Shown here: positions 29,132 to 39,100 of the stretch, in pieces | Layout: every line of letters begins with the position of its first letter | Position numbering within the stretch: position 1 is the first letter of the stretch | Origin: Paraburkholderia largidicola | Lineage (GTDB): Bacteria; Pseudomonadota; Gammaproteobacteria; Burkholderiales; Burkholderiaceae | DNA: 64,000 bases | Direction: 5' to 3' | Assembly: GCF_013426895.1 (NCBI RefSeq) | Contig: NZ_AP023174.1 | Span: forward strand, 1,798,001-1,862,000 | Made by a program: the position numbers and the translations under genes | Notes under the pieces: generated by a model | Seen by the model: the letters and a program-made list of their open reading frames with translations, nothing else | What the model was told of the DNA's origin: nothing | The model's database searches: none

Positions 29132-29467
29132 TCAGCGTTTGTACAGTTCGCGAACGGCGTCTTCGATATGCTGCCGCAACAAACGCCGTTCTTCAGGCGT
29201 CATATGCCCGTCGCGCCGACGCTGGTCGAGATCGGGCGGCACGGCAGTTGCTCGCATGATCGTGTCGGATGCGGGACTATCGGCGTTGGGATTGTGCGGC
29301 TGACGGCCCGAACGCGTATGTGGACGCTGGGGCGGGCGCGTATCGGTGTTGCGTTCCGTCGAGGAATCGGCATAGGCGGGAACCGGGCTCAACGCGCTCG
29401 CGAACACGATCGCAACAGCTACAGCGATCACGCTCAGGCGCATGTTCGGCCAGACCCCTCCCTTCAT
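29132..29467 (-). CDS. Small exported protein of unknown function
   Basis: 111 residues. A hydrophobic signal segment (MRLSVIAVAVAIVFASA) ends at AYA-DSS. The mature part is a charged, Pro/Arg/Thr-rich linker followed by an amphipathic C-terminal helix with TPEERRLLRQHIEDAVREL. GAAGGGA lies just before the ATG at 29467; an internal ATG at 29443 is a possible alternative giving 103 residues. I do not recognise the family. Its position directly upstream of the DUF1501 gene on the same strand suggests a shared transcript. Confidence 0.72.
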   Translation of the reverse strand: MKGGVWPNMRLSVIAVAVAIVFASALSPVPAYADSSTERNTDTRPPQRPHTRSGRQPHNPNADSPASDTIMRATAVPPDLDQRRRDGHMTPEERRLLRQHIEDAVRELYKR

Positions 29468-29705
29468 CTTTTTCCCTTCGTGGCGCGGCAACCGGCAACC
29501 TCAGATACGTGTATTGACTCCGGCTTGAAACCGGGTGCGAGAGCTTTATTCGAGTGAAGTATCTACCGAACTGGCGCAAACAGTAAAGGAGTGTAAGCGC
29601 CAAGGCTTTACGTCGTGCCACAGGCCGGGTAAATTTTGTAACTGACTGTTACGTGATAATTGGTGCAAACGTGCACCTCTCTCTAATCGCGCTAAGATGC
29701 CGACC

Positions 29706-30431
29706 ATGGAAACCAAAAACCCTTCGAAAATCCTCGTCGTCGATGACGACCCGCGTCTGCGCGATCTGCTGCGCCGCTACCTCGGCGAGCAGGGCTTCAA
29801 CGTCTATGTCGCCGAGAACGCGCCCTCGATGAACAAGCTGTGGGTGCGTGAACGTTTCGACCTTCTGGTGCTCGACCTGATGCTGCCGGGCGAAGACGGC
29901 CTTTCCATCTGCCGGCGCCTGCGCGGCAGCAACGATCGCACGCCGATCATCATGCTCACCGCCAAGGGTGAGGATGTCGATCGCATCGTCGGCCTCGAAA
30001 TGGGCGCCGACGACTACCTGCCCAAGCCATTCAATCCGCGCGAGCTGGTCGCACGCATTCACGCGGTGCTGCGCCGCCAGTCGCCGTCGGAACTGCCGGG
30101 CGCGCCGTCGGAGACGTCGGAAGTGTTCGAGTTCGGCGAGTTCGCGCTGAACCTCGCCACGCGCACGCTCACCAAGGCCGGCCAGGAAATCCCGTTGACC
30201 ACGGGCGAGTTCTCGGTGCTGAAGGTATTCGCGCGTCATCCGCGCCAGCCGCTGTCGCGCGAAAAGCTGATGGAACTGGCGCGCGGCCGTGAATACGAAG
30301 TGTTCGATCGCAGCCTCGACGTGCAGATTTCGCGTCTTCGCAAGCTGATCGAGCCGGACCCGGGCAGCCCGCGTTTCATCCAGACGGTCTGGGGTCTGGG
30401 ATACGTGTTCATCCCAGACGGCGCAGCCTGA
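29706..30431 (+). CDS. ompR: OmpR-family response regulator
   Basis: 241-residue response regulator with receiver domain (acidic pocket VVDDDPR, phospho-acceptor Asp in LLVLDLMLPGEDG, Lys in LPKPFNP) and a C-terminal winged-helix DNA-binding domain ending in VQISRLRKLIEPDPG ... GLGYVF. It is close in sequence to OmpR of E. coli, and the adjacent histidine kinase is EnvZ-like, so osmolarity/porin regulation is the natural reading. Start: ATG 29706 (METKNPSK) is preferred; ATG 29697 three codons earlier is possible. Confidence 0.95.
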   Translation: METKNPSKILVVDDDPRLRDLLRRYLGEQGFNVYVAENAPSMNKLWVRERFDLLVLDLMLPGEDGLSICRRLRGSNDRTPIIMLTAKGEDVDRIVGLEMGADDYLPKPFNPRELVARIHAVLRRQSPSELPGAPSETSEVFEFGEFALNLATRTLTKAGQEIPLTTGEFSVLKVFARHPRQPLSREKLMELARGREYEVFDRSLDVQISRLRKLIEPDPGSPRFIQTVWGLGYVFIPDGAA

Positions 30432-30474
30432 ATTTGCCGTTCCAGTTGTCTCTCTTCTTCCATAAGAAGGCCGC

Positions 30475-31824
30475 ATGCGGATCGACCGGCGCCTCCTGAC
30501 GCTCGCGTTCGGCGGCCTGTTCTGGCGAACGTTCCTGCTGATCGCGCTATTGATCGCGGTCAGCCTCGCCGCCTGGTTCCAGAGCTTCCGGGTGATCGAG
30601 CGAGAGCCGCGCGCGCAGCGCGTGGCGCTGCAGCTCGTCGCGATCGTCAAGCTCACGCGCACCGCACTCCTCTATTCCGATCCCGATCTTCGGCGCGCAC
30701 TGCTGCAGGATCTGGAGAGCAATGAAGGCGTGCGCGTGTATCCGCGCGAAACCACCGACAAGTACAAGCTCCAGCCCGACGAATCGCTCAACCGTCTGAT
30801 CGAGCATGACATCCGCGGACGCCTCGGCGACGACACGATCATCGCGCAATCGGTGAACGACATCCCCGGCGTGTGGATCAGCTTCAAGATCGACGACGAC
30901 GATTACTGGGTCGCCCTCGATCGCGATCAGCTAGACAGTGTGACGGGCCTGCAGTGGGCCGGCTGGGGTATTTTTGCGCTCGCGCTATCGCTATTCGGCG
31001 CGGCGTTCATCACGAGTCTCGTGAACCGGCCGTTCGCGCGACTCGCGATGGCCGCGCGCAAGGTCGGTTCGGGCCAGGCGCCCGAGAAACTGCCGGAGCG
31101 CGGCATGGGCGTCGCAGCCGAAACCAACCGAAGCTTCAACCAGATGGTGCAGGACCTCGAGCAGCTCGAAGCGGACCGTGCGCTGATGCTCGCGGGCATT
31201 TCGCACGATCTGCGCACGCCGCTTGCGCGTCTGCGGCTGGAAACGGAAATGAGTCCGTCCGACCAGGCGACCAAAGACGCGATGATCGACGACATCGAGC
31301 AGATGGACATGATCATCGGACGCTTCCTCGATTACGCGCGCCCTGTCCAACGAATGCCGGAACCTGTCGATCTTTCCGTGATCGCAGGAGAACTGGCGGC
31401 GCGGATGTCGAGCGAAGACGGCATGCGGCTCGTCACGCGGCTGGCGCCGTCCGCCGTGATCGAAGCGGACGAGACGGATATCCGGCGCGTCGTCGGCAAT
31501 CTGATCGAGAACGCGCGCAAGTACGGGCTGTCCGAGTCCGATGGCATCCCGCATGTGATTCTTGAGACCCGCGTGTCGCATTCGCGGGTCGAGTTGTCGG
31601 TGGTCGACGAAGGCCCGGGCATCCCCGAAGACCAGCTCCCGCTCGTCACGCGCCCGTTCTACCGGGTCAACTCGGCGCGCACGCAGGCCAACGGTACGGG
31701 GCTTGGAATGGCGATCGTGCAACGGCTCGTCGGACGCTATCGGGGCGCGTTGAGACTGCGCAATCGCACGCCGCTGCCGGGACTCGAAGTGACAATCGAG
31801 TTCCCGCTCGCCAAAAGCGTCTGA
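30475..31824 (+). CDS. envZ: EnvZ-like sensor histidine kinase
   Basis: 449 residues. TM1 (about 18-36, RTFLLIALLIAVSLAAW), a periplasmic sensor region of about 120 residues, TM2 (about 160-180, GWGIFALALSLFGAAFI), a HAMP linker, the dimerisation/phosphotransfer helix with AGISHDLRTPLARLRLE (phospho-His) and the ATPase domain with NLIENARKYG, DEGPGIP and ANGTGLGMAIVQR. It starts 43 bases after ompR and phosphorylates and dephosphorylates its product by family analogy. A weak hairpin follows. Confidence 0.95.
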   Translation: MRIDRRLLTLAFGGLFWRTFLLIALLIAVSLAAWFQSFRVIEREPRAQRVALQLVAIVKLTRTALLYSDPDLRRALLQDLESNEGVRVYPRETTDKYKLQPDESLNRLIEHDIRGRLGDDTIIAQSVNDIPGVWISFKIDDDDYWVALDRDQLDSVTGLQWAGWGIFALALSLFGAAFITSLVNRPFARLAMAARKVGSGQAPEKLPERGMGVAAETNRSFNQMVQDLEQLEADRALMLAGISHDLRTPLARLRLETEMSPSDQATKDAMIDDIEQMDMIIGRFLDYARPVQRMPEPVDLSVIAGELAARMSSEDGMRLVTRLAPSAVIEADETDIRRVVGNLIENARKYGLSESDGIPHVILETRVSHSRVELSVVDEGPGIPEDQLPLVTRPFYRVNSARTQANGTGLGMAIVQRLVGRYRGALRLRNRTPLPGLEVTIEFPLAKSV

Positions 31825-31844
31825 AACGGACAGAAATCCGGCTG

Positions 31845-31880
31845 AAGCAGCCGATGTCCATTTCAGGCTGCCGCTTTTTT
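31845..31880 (+). terminator. Possible terminator after envZ
   Basis: GCAGCC ... GGCTGC stem with a 15-base loop and a following CGCTTTTTT. The loop is long, so the call is moderate. Confidence 0.5.
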
Positions 31881-31975
31881 GTGCAATCTTTTCCCCGATT
31901 TCGGGCAAAACCGATTATTCCCAAACTGCACTATCGCCGTATTCGAGAAAATCTATCTACCTTGTTAGAAAAAAA

Positions 31976-32007
31976 CTATTGATCCGATTGATTAATAGAG
32001 TTATAGT
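31976..32007 (+). promoter_or_regulatory. ahpC promoter with overlapping inverted-repeat operator
   Basis: -35 TTGATC (31979-31984), 17-base spacer, -10 TATAGT (32002-32007). An imperfect inverted repeat CTATTGATC-CGATT-GATTAATAG (31976-31998) covers the -35 and spacer. CTAT/ATAG ends and a T-N11-A core fit a LysR-type site such as that of OxyR; the identity of the regulator is inference. Confidence 0.65.
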
Positions 32008-32095
32008 GTTAGCGTGTAACGTGTTCGTTACAGCCAGCAGGTAGTTTGAGCGGGTTGTTTTGAATCTCATTTGCCAATTCTCAAGGAGTCAACGC

Positions 32096-32644
32096 ATGAA
32101 AACTGTCGGCGATAAGCTCGAAGCCTTTACCGTCACCGCTGCGAAGCCGGGTTTCAACAACCACGAAGAGAACGGCGTGTCGGCGTTCGAAGAAATCACC
32201 GAATCGTCGTTCCCGGGCAAGTGGAAGATCATCTATTTCTACCCGAAGGACTTCACGTTCGTTTGCCCGACGGAAATCGTCGAGTTCGGCAAGCTGACGA
32301 AGGACTTCGAAGAGCGCGATGCCGTTCTGCTCGGCGGCAGCGTCGACAACGAGTTCGTCAAGCTCGCATGGCGCCGTGAACACAAGGACCTGAACAAGCT
32401 GAACCATTACGCGTTCGGCGACGTCAAGGGCGAGCTGATCGACCAGCTCGGCGTGCGCGACAAGGAAGCGGGCGTTGCACTGCGCGCCACGTTCATCGTC
32501 GATCCGGACAACACGATCCAGCACGTTTCGGTGAACAACCTGAACGTCGGCCGTAACCCGGAAGAAGTCCTGCGTATTCTGGACGGTCTGCAAACGGACG
32601 AACTGTGCCCGTGCAACCGCGCAGTCGGCGGCGCGACGCTGTAA
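32096..32644 (+). CDS. ahpC: Alkyl hydroperoxide reductase / peroxiredoxin AhpC
   Basis: 182-residue typical 2-Cys peroxiredoxin that reduces H2O2 and organic peroxides. The peroxidatic Cys lies in DFTFVCPTEIVEF and the resolving Cys in DELCPCNRAVGG near the C-terminus. The ATG at 32096 is preceded by AAGGAG. Followed after a terminator by ahpD, whose CxxC protein is the likely reductant; there is no ahpF nearby. Expression probably responds to peroxide through the operator at 31976. Confidence 0.96.
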   Translation: MKTVGDKLEAFTVTAAKPGFNNHEENGVSAFEEITESSFPGKWKIIYFYPKDFTFVCPTEIVEFGKLTKDFEERDAVLLGGSVDNEFVKLAWRREHKDLNKLNHYAFGDVKGELIDQLGVRDKEAGVALRATFIVDPDNTIQHVSVNNLNVGRNPEEVLRILDGLQTDELCPCNRAVGGATL

Positions 32645-32657
32645 GGATTCGCAGTTG

Positions 32658-32696
32658 AAAGCCCGCTAAGCTTGAAAAGGCCAGCGGGCTTTTTTA
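32658..32696 (+). terminator. Hairpin terminator between ahpC and ahpD
   Basis: AAAGCCCGCT / AGCGGGCTTT stem with a 15-base loop and a T-run. It lies inside the probable ahpCD transcript and would lower ahpD expression relative to ahpC. Confidence 0.82.
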
Positions 32697-32720
32697 TCGG
32701 CAATTTGATAGGAGATATCA

Positions 32721-33245
32721 ATGGAATTCATCGCCGCGATTAAAGAACTTATTCCCGACTACGCGAAGGACATTCGCCTGAATCTGGACGGCACGATTGC
32801 GCGCTCGTCGCTGCAAGGCACCGATGCCGTTGGCGTCGCGCTGGCCGCCGCGTTCGCTGCGAAGAGCCCGAAGATCATCGCCGCGATCCGCGAAGCGGGC
32901 GTGCTGTCGCCGGAAGAAGTCAATGGCGCGCTGACGGCCGCCGCGCTGATGGGCATGAACAACGTCTGGTATCCGTACGTCGAGATGACGGAGAACGCCG
33001 ATCTGAAATCGCAGCCGGCCGGCTTGCGGATGAACGCGTACGCGTCGCACGGCGGCGTCGACAAGCGCCGCTTCGAAATGTACGCGCTGGCGGCGTCGAT
33101 CATCGGCAAGTGCCATTTCTGCGTGAAATCGCACTTCGATACGCTAGTCAACGAGGGCATGAGCTCGACGCAATTGCGCGACGTCGGCCGTATCGCGGCT
33201 GTCGTCAATGCGGCAGCGCAAGTGATCGTGGCTGAAGGGAAATAA
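32721..33245 (+). CDS. ahpD: Alkylhydroperoxidase AhpD (carboxymuconolactone decarboxylase fold)
   Basis: 174-residue AhpD-type protein. The catalytic CxxC lies in IGKCHFCVKSHFDTL, with the following His two to three residues on, as in AhpD. It recycles oxidised AhpC using lipoamide-linked electrons in actinobacteria; the same role is inferred here from adjacency to ahpC. GGAGATATC precedes the ATG. The gene begins 76 bases after ahpC, with a terminator in between, and ends in a strong hairpin. Confidence 0.95.
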   Translation: MEFIAAIKELIPDYAKDIRLNLDGTIARSSLQGTDAVGVALAAAFAAKSPKIIAAIREAGVLSPEEVNGALTAAALMGMNNVWYPYVEMTENADLKSQPAGLRMNAYASHGGVDKRRFEMYALAASIIGKCHFCVKSHFDTLVNEGMSSTQLRDVGRIAAVVNAAAQVIVAEGK

Positions 33246-33270
33246 GCCGTTCGCACTTCGTGCCTGAAAC

Positions 33271-33302
33271 AAAACGCCACGCAATGCGTGGCGTTTTGCT
33301 TT
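33271..33302. terminator. Terminator after ahpD
   Basis: Perfect stem AAAACGCCACGC / GCGTGGCGTTTT (loop AAT-type) followed by GCTTT. Symmetric A/T tails suggest use in both directions, also for the convergent acyltransferase. Confidence 0.88.
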
Positions 33303-33315
33303 CGTGACGCACGAG

Positions 33316-34503
33316 TCAGCGCGCTTGCGTTTGGGTGCGCAGACGGCGCGCCGGCAAGCGGCGCCCGATCGCCGTCTCGAAAGGTTTCTTCAGTTCGAGC
33401 AGCCGCTTCTCGATCAGATGCCACGAAAGATGCGCGAGCAGCACAGCAAGCGCGAATTGCAGCGCCAGAGCGCACAGTGTGTGAATCCATGTCGGCGCGG
33501 CGAACCATGTCGGCACGAAGCCGAGTTTCGACGGAATGAGGTTGTGGAACAGATAGAAGCCGTAGCTGATCGTGCCGAGATAGTCGAGCGGTTTGAATTC
33601 GAGCGCCGACACGACGATGCTGCCCGGGCGGTTCACGATCCACTCGAACAGCACGCACAGCGAGAGCGCGAGGCCGATGTCGATCCACGCAGAATCGACG
33701 GCTGAAAACGGCAATACCCAGTTGCTCCAAACTGGCTGCGTCGCAAACACCAGCACGCCGAGCGCGCCGGCCATGCCAGTCGAGAGCCGCCCCGCAGCGC
33801 GCGCAAGGCCACTCTCCTGCCCCAACATCCCGCACAGCCCACCGAGCGCGAGCAGCGAGAAATTCAGCGGCGATAACGCGTAGATCAAGGGTTCGCTGGC
33901 GCCTGCGACATGCATCGCAAGATGGCCGGCGACGCCCACGAGCACCACGAACGCGCACACCATCCGATGCCGCGACGCCGGCGTCAGCACGAGCAGAAAC
34001 GGCGCGACGAGGTAGAACTGCTGCTCGACGGCGAGACTCCAGAAATGCGACACCGTGCCGGGCCAGCCGTCCTTCACCACGCCGATCCAGTAGTCCGACA
34101 GAAAAAAGTAATGCCACGCCAGCCCGAGATCGACCTCGCGCTGATAGAACAACGCATGCGCGATCGTCAGCGCGAACAGCAGCAAATAGTAGATCGGGAA
34201 GATGCGCAAGGCGCGCTTCACGAAGAACACGCACATCACGGCTTCGCGACGCGCGCTGCCCGCTTCGATGCGCACACGATTGCGATGCAGTTCCCCGATG
34301 ATCAGAAAACCGCTGATCAGAAAGAAGATCCAGACGCCGAGCTTGCCGACGTCCACGGTCTCGACGTGCGCTTTGTGCGACAGGAACACCAGCACGACGG
34401 CCAGCGCTCTCAGCCCGTTGAGACCTCGCACGTGGCCCTTCGCCTGCCCCGCCTGATTGACCGGCGTATCGACCGCCGTCGTTGTCCGTCCGCTTGACTT
34501 CAT
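33316..34503 (-). CDS. OafA/YrhL-type membrane acyltransferase
   Basis: 395-residue acyltransferase-3 family protein with about ten membrane helices. The N-terminal GLNGLRALAVVLVFLSH contains the family's RxxA and catalytic His region, and VWIFFLISGFLI and FWSLAVEQQFYLVAP are typical later motifs. Such proteins acetylate or acylate surface polysaccharide, O-antigen or other glycans from the inner membrane. The start at 34503 follows a poorly defined leader; upstream in-frame residues are unlikely. No polysaccharide genes are adjacent, so the substrate is unknown. Confidence 0.92.
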   Translation of the reverse strand: MKSSGRTTTAVDTPVNQAGQAKGHVRGLNGLRALAVVLVFLSHKAHVETVDVGKLGVWIFFLISGFLIIGELHRNRVRIEAGSARREAVMCVFFVKRALRIFPIYYLLLFALTIAHALFYQREVDLGLAWHYFFLSDYWIGVVKDGWPGTVSHFWSLAVEQQFYLVAPFLLVLTPASRHRMVCAFVVLVGVAGHLAMHVAGASEPLIYALSPLNFSLLALGGLCGMLGQESGLARAAGRLSTGMAGALGVLVFATQPVWSNWVLPFSAVDSAWIDIGLALSLCVLFEWIVNRPGSIVVSALEFKPLDYLGTISYGFYLFHNLIPSKLGFVPTWFAAPTWIHTLCALALQFALAVLLAHLSWHLIEKRLLELKKPFETAIGRRLPARRLRTQTQAR

Positions 34504-34670
34504 GCGGACCACTTTAAGCGGACAAATATCGACAAAAATGCGCAACGCCGCCTGTCGATTTTTTTAATGCACGTTAGCGGGTGAAAGCGGCAAATGATGC
34601 ACGTTCACGCAAACGCGCACACGCGAATCAGGCAAATCTGACCCGCTCTGTACAACAAACGCAGCGAACG

Positions 34671-35150
34671 TCAGGCGCGCAGCAACAGCGCAGCCGCTTG
34701 CGCCTCGATGCCCTCGCCACGACCCAGATAGCCGAGCTTTTCGTTGGTCTTCGCCTTCACGTTGACGCGGTCGATGGGCAGATTCAGGTCTTCGGCGATA
34801 TTCGCGCGCATCCCGTCGATATGCGGCGCGAGCTTCGGCGCCTGCGCAATCACGGTGCTGTCGATGTTCTGAATCGTGAAGCCCGCCCTGGCGATACGCG
34901 CGGCGCATTCGCGCAGCAGCACGCGGCTGTTCGCGCCTTTGAACTCGGTCGCGGTATCGGGGAAATGACGGCCGATATCGCCGAGCGCGGCAGCGCCGAA
35001 CAGCGCGTCGGTGATCGCGTGCAGCAGCACGTCGGCATCCGAGTGGCCGAGCAGCCCGCGTTCGTACGGAATCGTCACGCCGCCGATGATGAGCGGGCGT
35101 CCTGGCACCAGTGCGTGAACGTCGTAGCCTTGTCCGATTCTCAAATCCAT
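34671..35150 (-). CDS. ispF: 2-C-methyl-D-erythritol 2,4-cyclodiphosphate synthase
   Basis: 159 residues, normal for IspF, the fifth step of the MEP isoprenoid pathway. Metal-binding residues appear in GQGYDVHAL and [17 protein letters not shown], and the C-terminal motif [19 protein letters not shown] is intact. It lies 68 bases downstream of ispD on the same strand and is probably co-transcribed with it. Confidence 0.97.
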   Translation of the reverse strand: MDLRIGQGYDVHALVPGRPLIIGGVTIPYERGLLGHSDADVLLHAITDALFGAAALGDIGRHFPDTATEFKGANSRVLLRECAARIARAGFTIQNIDSTVIAQAPKLAPHIDGMRANIAEDLNLPIDRVNVKAKTNEKLGYLGRGEGIEAQAAALLLRA

Positions 35151-35218
35151 ATGCGTGGGGTTCCGTTGTTTCGTGAAAGCGTTGTGATGATTCTTAAGCG
35201 ATGACGACGAGGCGCCCG

Positions 35219-35929
35219 TCAGCCGGCCGTGCCGCGCCCGAGTATCGCTTCGGCCAGATCGAAATCTTCCGGATACGTGACCTTGAAATTGCGCAGGCTG
35301 CCTTGAACCAGTTTAGGTGCATGACCGGACCATTCGATCGCGCTCGCCTCGTCGGTGAGATCGTGGCCGTCGCCCTGCGCACGCAGAATCGCGTCGCGCA
35401 ACATGCCGATGCGGAACATCTGCGGCGTCTGCGCCTGCCACAGGCCGTCGCGCGGTTCCGTGTGGTCGATGCGGTTGTCGGTATGGGGCGTCACGCGCTT
35501 GAGCGTGTCCGCGACGGGCAGCGCCATGATGCCGCCCACCGCGTCGTCTTTCAGCGTGCCGACCAGCGCGCGGATCAGGGCGGGCGTGATGCCGGGGCGC
35601 GCAGCGTCGTGCACCAGCACCCAGTCGTCGTCGCGCGCGCCGAACTCGGCGAGCGCATGCAGCCCGTTGAGCACGGAAGCCTGCCGCGATGCTCCGCCGC
35701 AGCGCCGCACGGCGAAGCGCAGGCCCGCGAAGCGGCGCGCGTCGAAGTGCTGGTCGTCCGGCGCGATCACGACGAGCGTCTGCGCGAACTCGCTGCATGC
35801 GTCGAACGCGGCGAGCGAGTAATACAGCATGTCGCGTCCCGCGACGGTTCGATATTGCTTGGGCATCGGCGCGCCCGAACGGCTGCCGGTGCCGGCGCAA
35901 GGAATCAGTGCAAAGAGGCGGGAAGTCAC
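35219..35929 (-). CDS. ispD: 2-C-methyl-D-erythritol 4-phosphate cytidylyltransferase
   Basis: 236 residues with a GTG start at 35929 ([13 protein letters not shown]), chosen because the family N-terminus begins there and upstream residues are not conserved. The nucleotide-binding loop [18 protein letters not shown] and the VHDAARP motif are intact. Transfers CMP to MEP, the third MEP-pathway step. It is divergent from mfd across a 245-base region holding a symmetric TATAAT/ATTATA. Confidence 0.96.
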   Translation of the reverse strand: MTSRLFALIPCAGTGSRSGAPMPKQYRTVAGRDMLYYSLAAFDACSEFAQTLVVIAPDDQHFDARRFAGLRFAVRRCGGASRQASVLNGLHALAEFGARDDDWVLVHDAARPGITPALIRALVGTLKDDAVGGIMALPVADTLKRVTPHTDNRIDHTEPRDGLWQAQTPQMFRIGMLRDAILRAQGDGHDLTDEASAIEWSGHAPKLVQGSLRNFKVTYPEDFDLAEAILGRGTAG

Positions 35930-35966
35930 GGAACGGACGGGTTGCAGGTGAAAGTGAAGGACGGAT

Positions 35967-35975
35967 TTTATAATA
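35967..35975. promoter_or_regulatory. Possible shared -10 region between ispD and mfd
   Basis: TTTATAATA contains TATAAT on the plus strand (35969-35974) and TATTAT on the minus strand. It lies about 40 bases upstream of the ispD GTG and about 200 upstream of the mfd ATG. No strong -35 is visible for either direction. Confidence 0.35.
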
Positions 35976-36174
35976 GGTCTCCGGCACGCATGCCCCGGCA
36001 CGCGTAAACTTGCCGCTCACGCACACCAGCGACGCGCCCACGAGGCGTCCGCTGGCGGTTTTCATTGGTGCGTGTCTCGCGAGCCGATGGTGTTTTAGCC
36101 GTTTGCCGTCATCCGTTTGCAGTCGATCGTTGAACCGTTGTTCATTGGCGTCACCCAAAGGCCGTTTCCCTTTT

Positions 36175-39100
36175 ATGCCCGACATCGCCGCATCCACGCA
36201 GTCTTCCTCCTCAACGCCCCTCGCGCTGGTCAAGGCCGGCCAGCGTTTCGTGTTCGACGGCACGCACGGTTCGTCCGATGCGCTGCTGATCGCGCGCTAT
36301 CACCTCGCGTACAAGGCGCAGGTGCCCTTGCTGGCCGTCGTCTGCGCGAGCGCCGTCGATGCGCAGCGGCTCACGCAGGAACTCGCGTTCTTCGCGCCGG
36401 AGGCGCGCGTGCGCCTGCTGCCCGACTGGGAAACGCTGCCCTACGACTCGTTCTCGCCGCACCAGGATCTGGTCTCCGAGCGTCTCGCCACGCTGCACGA
36501 CCTCGGCGAAGGCCGCTGCGACATCCTGCTCGTGCCCGCGACGACTGCCCTCTACCGGATGCCGCCCGCCTCCTTCATGGCGGCGTACACGTTTTCGTTC
36601 TCGCAGGGCGAGCGTCTCGACGAAGCGAAGCTGAAGGCACAGTTGACGCTGGCCGGTTACGAGCACGTGAGCCAGGTCGTGCGTCCCGGCGAATACTGCG
36701 TGCGCGGCTCGCTGATCGACCTGTTTCCGATGGGTTCGCCGCTGCCGTACCGGATCGACCTGTTCGACGACCAGGTCGATTCGATCCGCGCATTCGATCC
36801 CGATTCGCAGCGCAGCCTCTACCCTGTGAAAGACGTGCGCCTGCTGCCCGGCCGCGAGTTTCCGTTCGACGAAGCCGCGCGCACCGCGTTTCGCAGCCGC
36901 TGGCGCGAAGTGTTCGAGGGCGACCCGAGCCGTGCGTCGATCTACAAGGACATCGGCAACGGCGTGCCGTCGGCGGGTATCGAATACTATCTGCCGCTGT
37001 TCTTCGAAGAAACGGCGACGCTCTTTCGCTACCTGCCTGAGGGCGCGCAGCTTGCGTTCGTCGGCGATCTGGACGCGGCCATCCGGCGCTTCACCGCAGA
37101 TACGAAGCAGCGCTACAACTTCCTGTCGCACGACCGCGACCGGCCGATTCTCGAGCCGCAGCGCCTGTTCCTGTCGGACGACGATTTCTTCACGTTCGCC
37201 AAGCCGTTCGCGCGCCTGTCGCTGCCCGGCAATGCGGGTGGCGGCTGGGCCGTGCCGCTGCCCAATCTCGCCATCGACCGCCACGCCGACGATCCCGTCG
37301 CCGGCTTGCGCGCCTGGCTCGCCACTACGCCGAACCGCGTGCTGTTCGCCGCGGAATCGGCGGGTCGCCGCGAGACGATCGCGCAACTGCTCGCGGACAA
37401 CGCGCTGCGCCCCGCTTCCGCCGACAGTTACGGCGACTGGCTGACCTCCGACGCACGCTTCGCGCTCGGCGTCGCGCCGCTCGCCAACGGCTTCGCGATT
37501 CCGGGCGAAGGCGTCGCGATTCTCACCGAAACGGAACTGTACGGGCCGCTCGCACGCCGCGCGGGACGCCGCCGCCAGGAACAGGCGAGCAACGTCGATT
37601 CGATGGTGCGCGACCTGTCGGAGCTGAAGGTCGGCGACCCGGTCGTGCATTCGCAGCACGGCATCGGCCGCTACATGGGCCTCGTGACGATGGATCTCGG
37701 CGAAGGCGAAACCGAGTTCCTGCACCTCGAATACCAGGGCGACAGCAAGCTCTACGTGCCCGTCGCGCAACTGCACGTAATCTCGCGCTACAGCGGCGCG
37801 GACCCCGAAAGCGCGCCGCTGCACGCGCTCGGCTCGGGCCAGTGGGAAAAGGCCAAGCGCAAGGCCGCGCAGCAGATCCGCGACACGGCGGCCGAACTGC
37901 TGAATCTCTACGCGCGCCGCGCCGCGCGCGAAGGCCACGCGTTCGCGCTCGAACCGCGCGATTACGTGAAGTTCGCCGAGAGCTTCGGCTTCGAGGAAAC
38001 ACCCGACCAGGCGGCTGCGATTGCCGCCGTGATCGGCGACATGACGAGCGGCAAGCCGATGGATCGCCTCGTGTGCGGCGACGTCGGCTTCGGCAAGACG
38101 GAAGTCGCGTTGCGCGCGGCCTTCATCGCGGTGATGGGCGGCAAACAGGTAGCACTGCTCTCGCCTACCACGCTGCTCGCCGAACAGCACACGCAGACCT
38201 TCACCGACCGCTTCTCCGACTGGCCCGTGCGCATCGCCGAACTGTCGCGCTTCAAGAGCACGAAGGAAGTCAGCGCGTCGATCCAGCAGATCAACGAAGG
38301 CACCGTCGACATCGTGATCGGCACGCACAAGCTGTTGTCGTCGGATGTGCAGTTCAAGCGGCTGGGGCTCGTCATCATCGACGAGGAACACCGCTTCGGC
38401 GTGCGCCAGAAGGAAGCGCTGAAAGCGCTGCGCGCCGAAGTCGACGTGCTCACGCTCACCGCGACGCCTATCCCCCGCACGCTCGGCATGGCACTCGAAG
38501 GCTTGCGCGATTTCTCGGTGATCGCGACCGCGCCGCAAAAGCGCCTCGCGATCAAGACCTTCGTGCGCCGCGAGGAAGACGGTGTGATTCGCGAAGCCAT
38601 GCTGCGCGAACTGAAGCGCGGCGGCCAGGTGTACTTCCTGCACAACGAAGTCGAGACGATCGAAAACCGCCGGCAGATGCTCGAAGCGCTCGTGCCGGAA
38701 GCGCGTATCGCCGTGGCGCACGGACAGATGCACGAGCGCGAACTGGAGCGCGTGATGCGCGATTTCGTCGCGCAACGCGCCAACGTGCTGCTCTGTACGA
38801 CGATCATCGAAACAGGTATCGACGTGCCGAGCGCAAACACGATCCTGATTCACCGCTCCGATAAATTCGGTCTCGCGCAGTTGCACCAGTTGCGCGGACG
38901 CGTCGGCCGCTCGCATCACCAGGCGTATTCGTATCTGCTCGTGCACGATCCGCAGGGGCTCACGAAGCAGGCGCAACGGCGGCTCGAAGCCATTCAGCAG
39001 ATGGAAGAACTCGGCGCGGGCTTCTATCTCGCGATGCACGACCTCGAAATTCGCGGCACGGGCGAAGTGCTCGGCGACAAGCAGTCGGGCGAGATTCACG

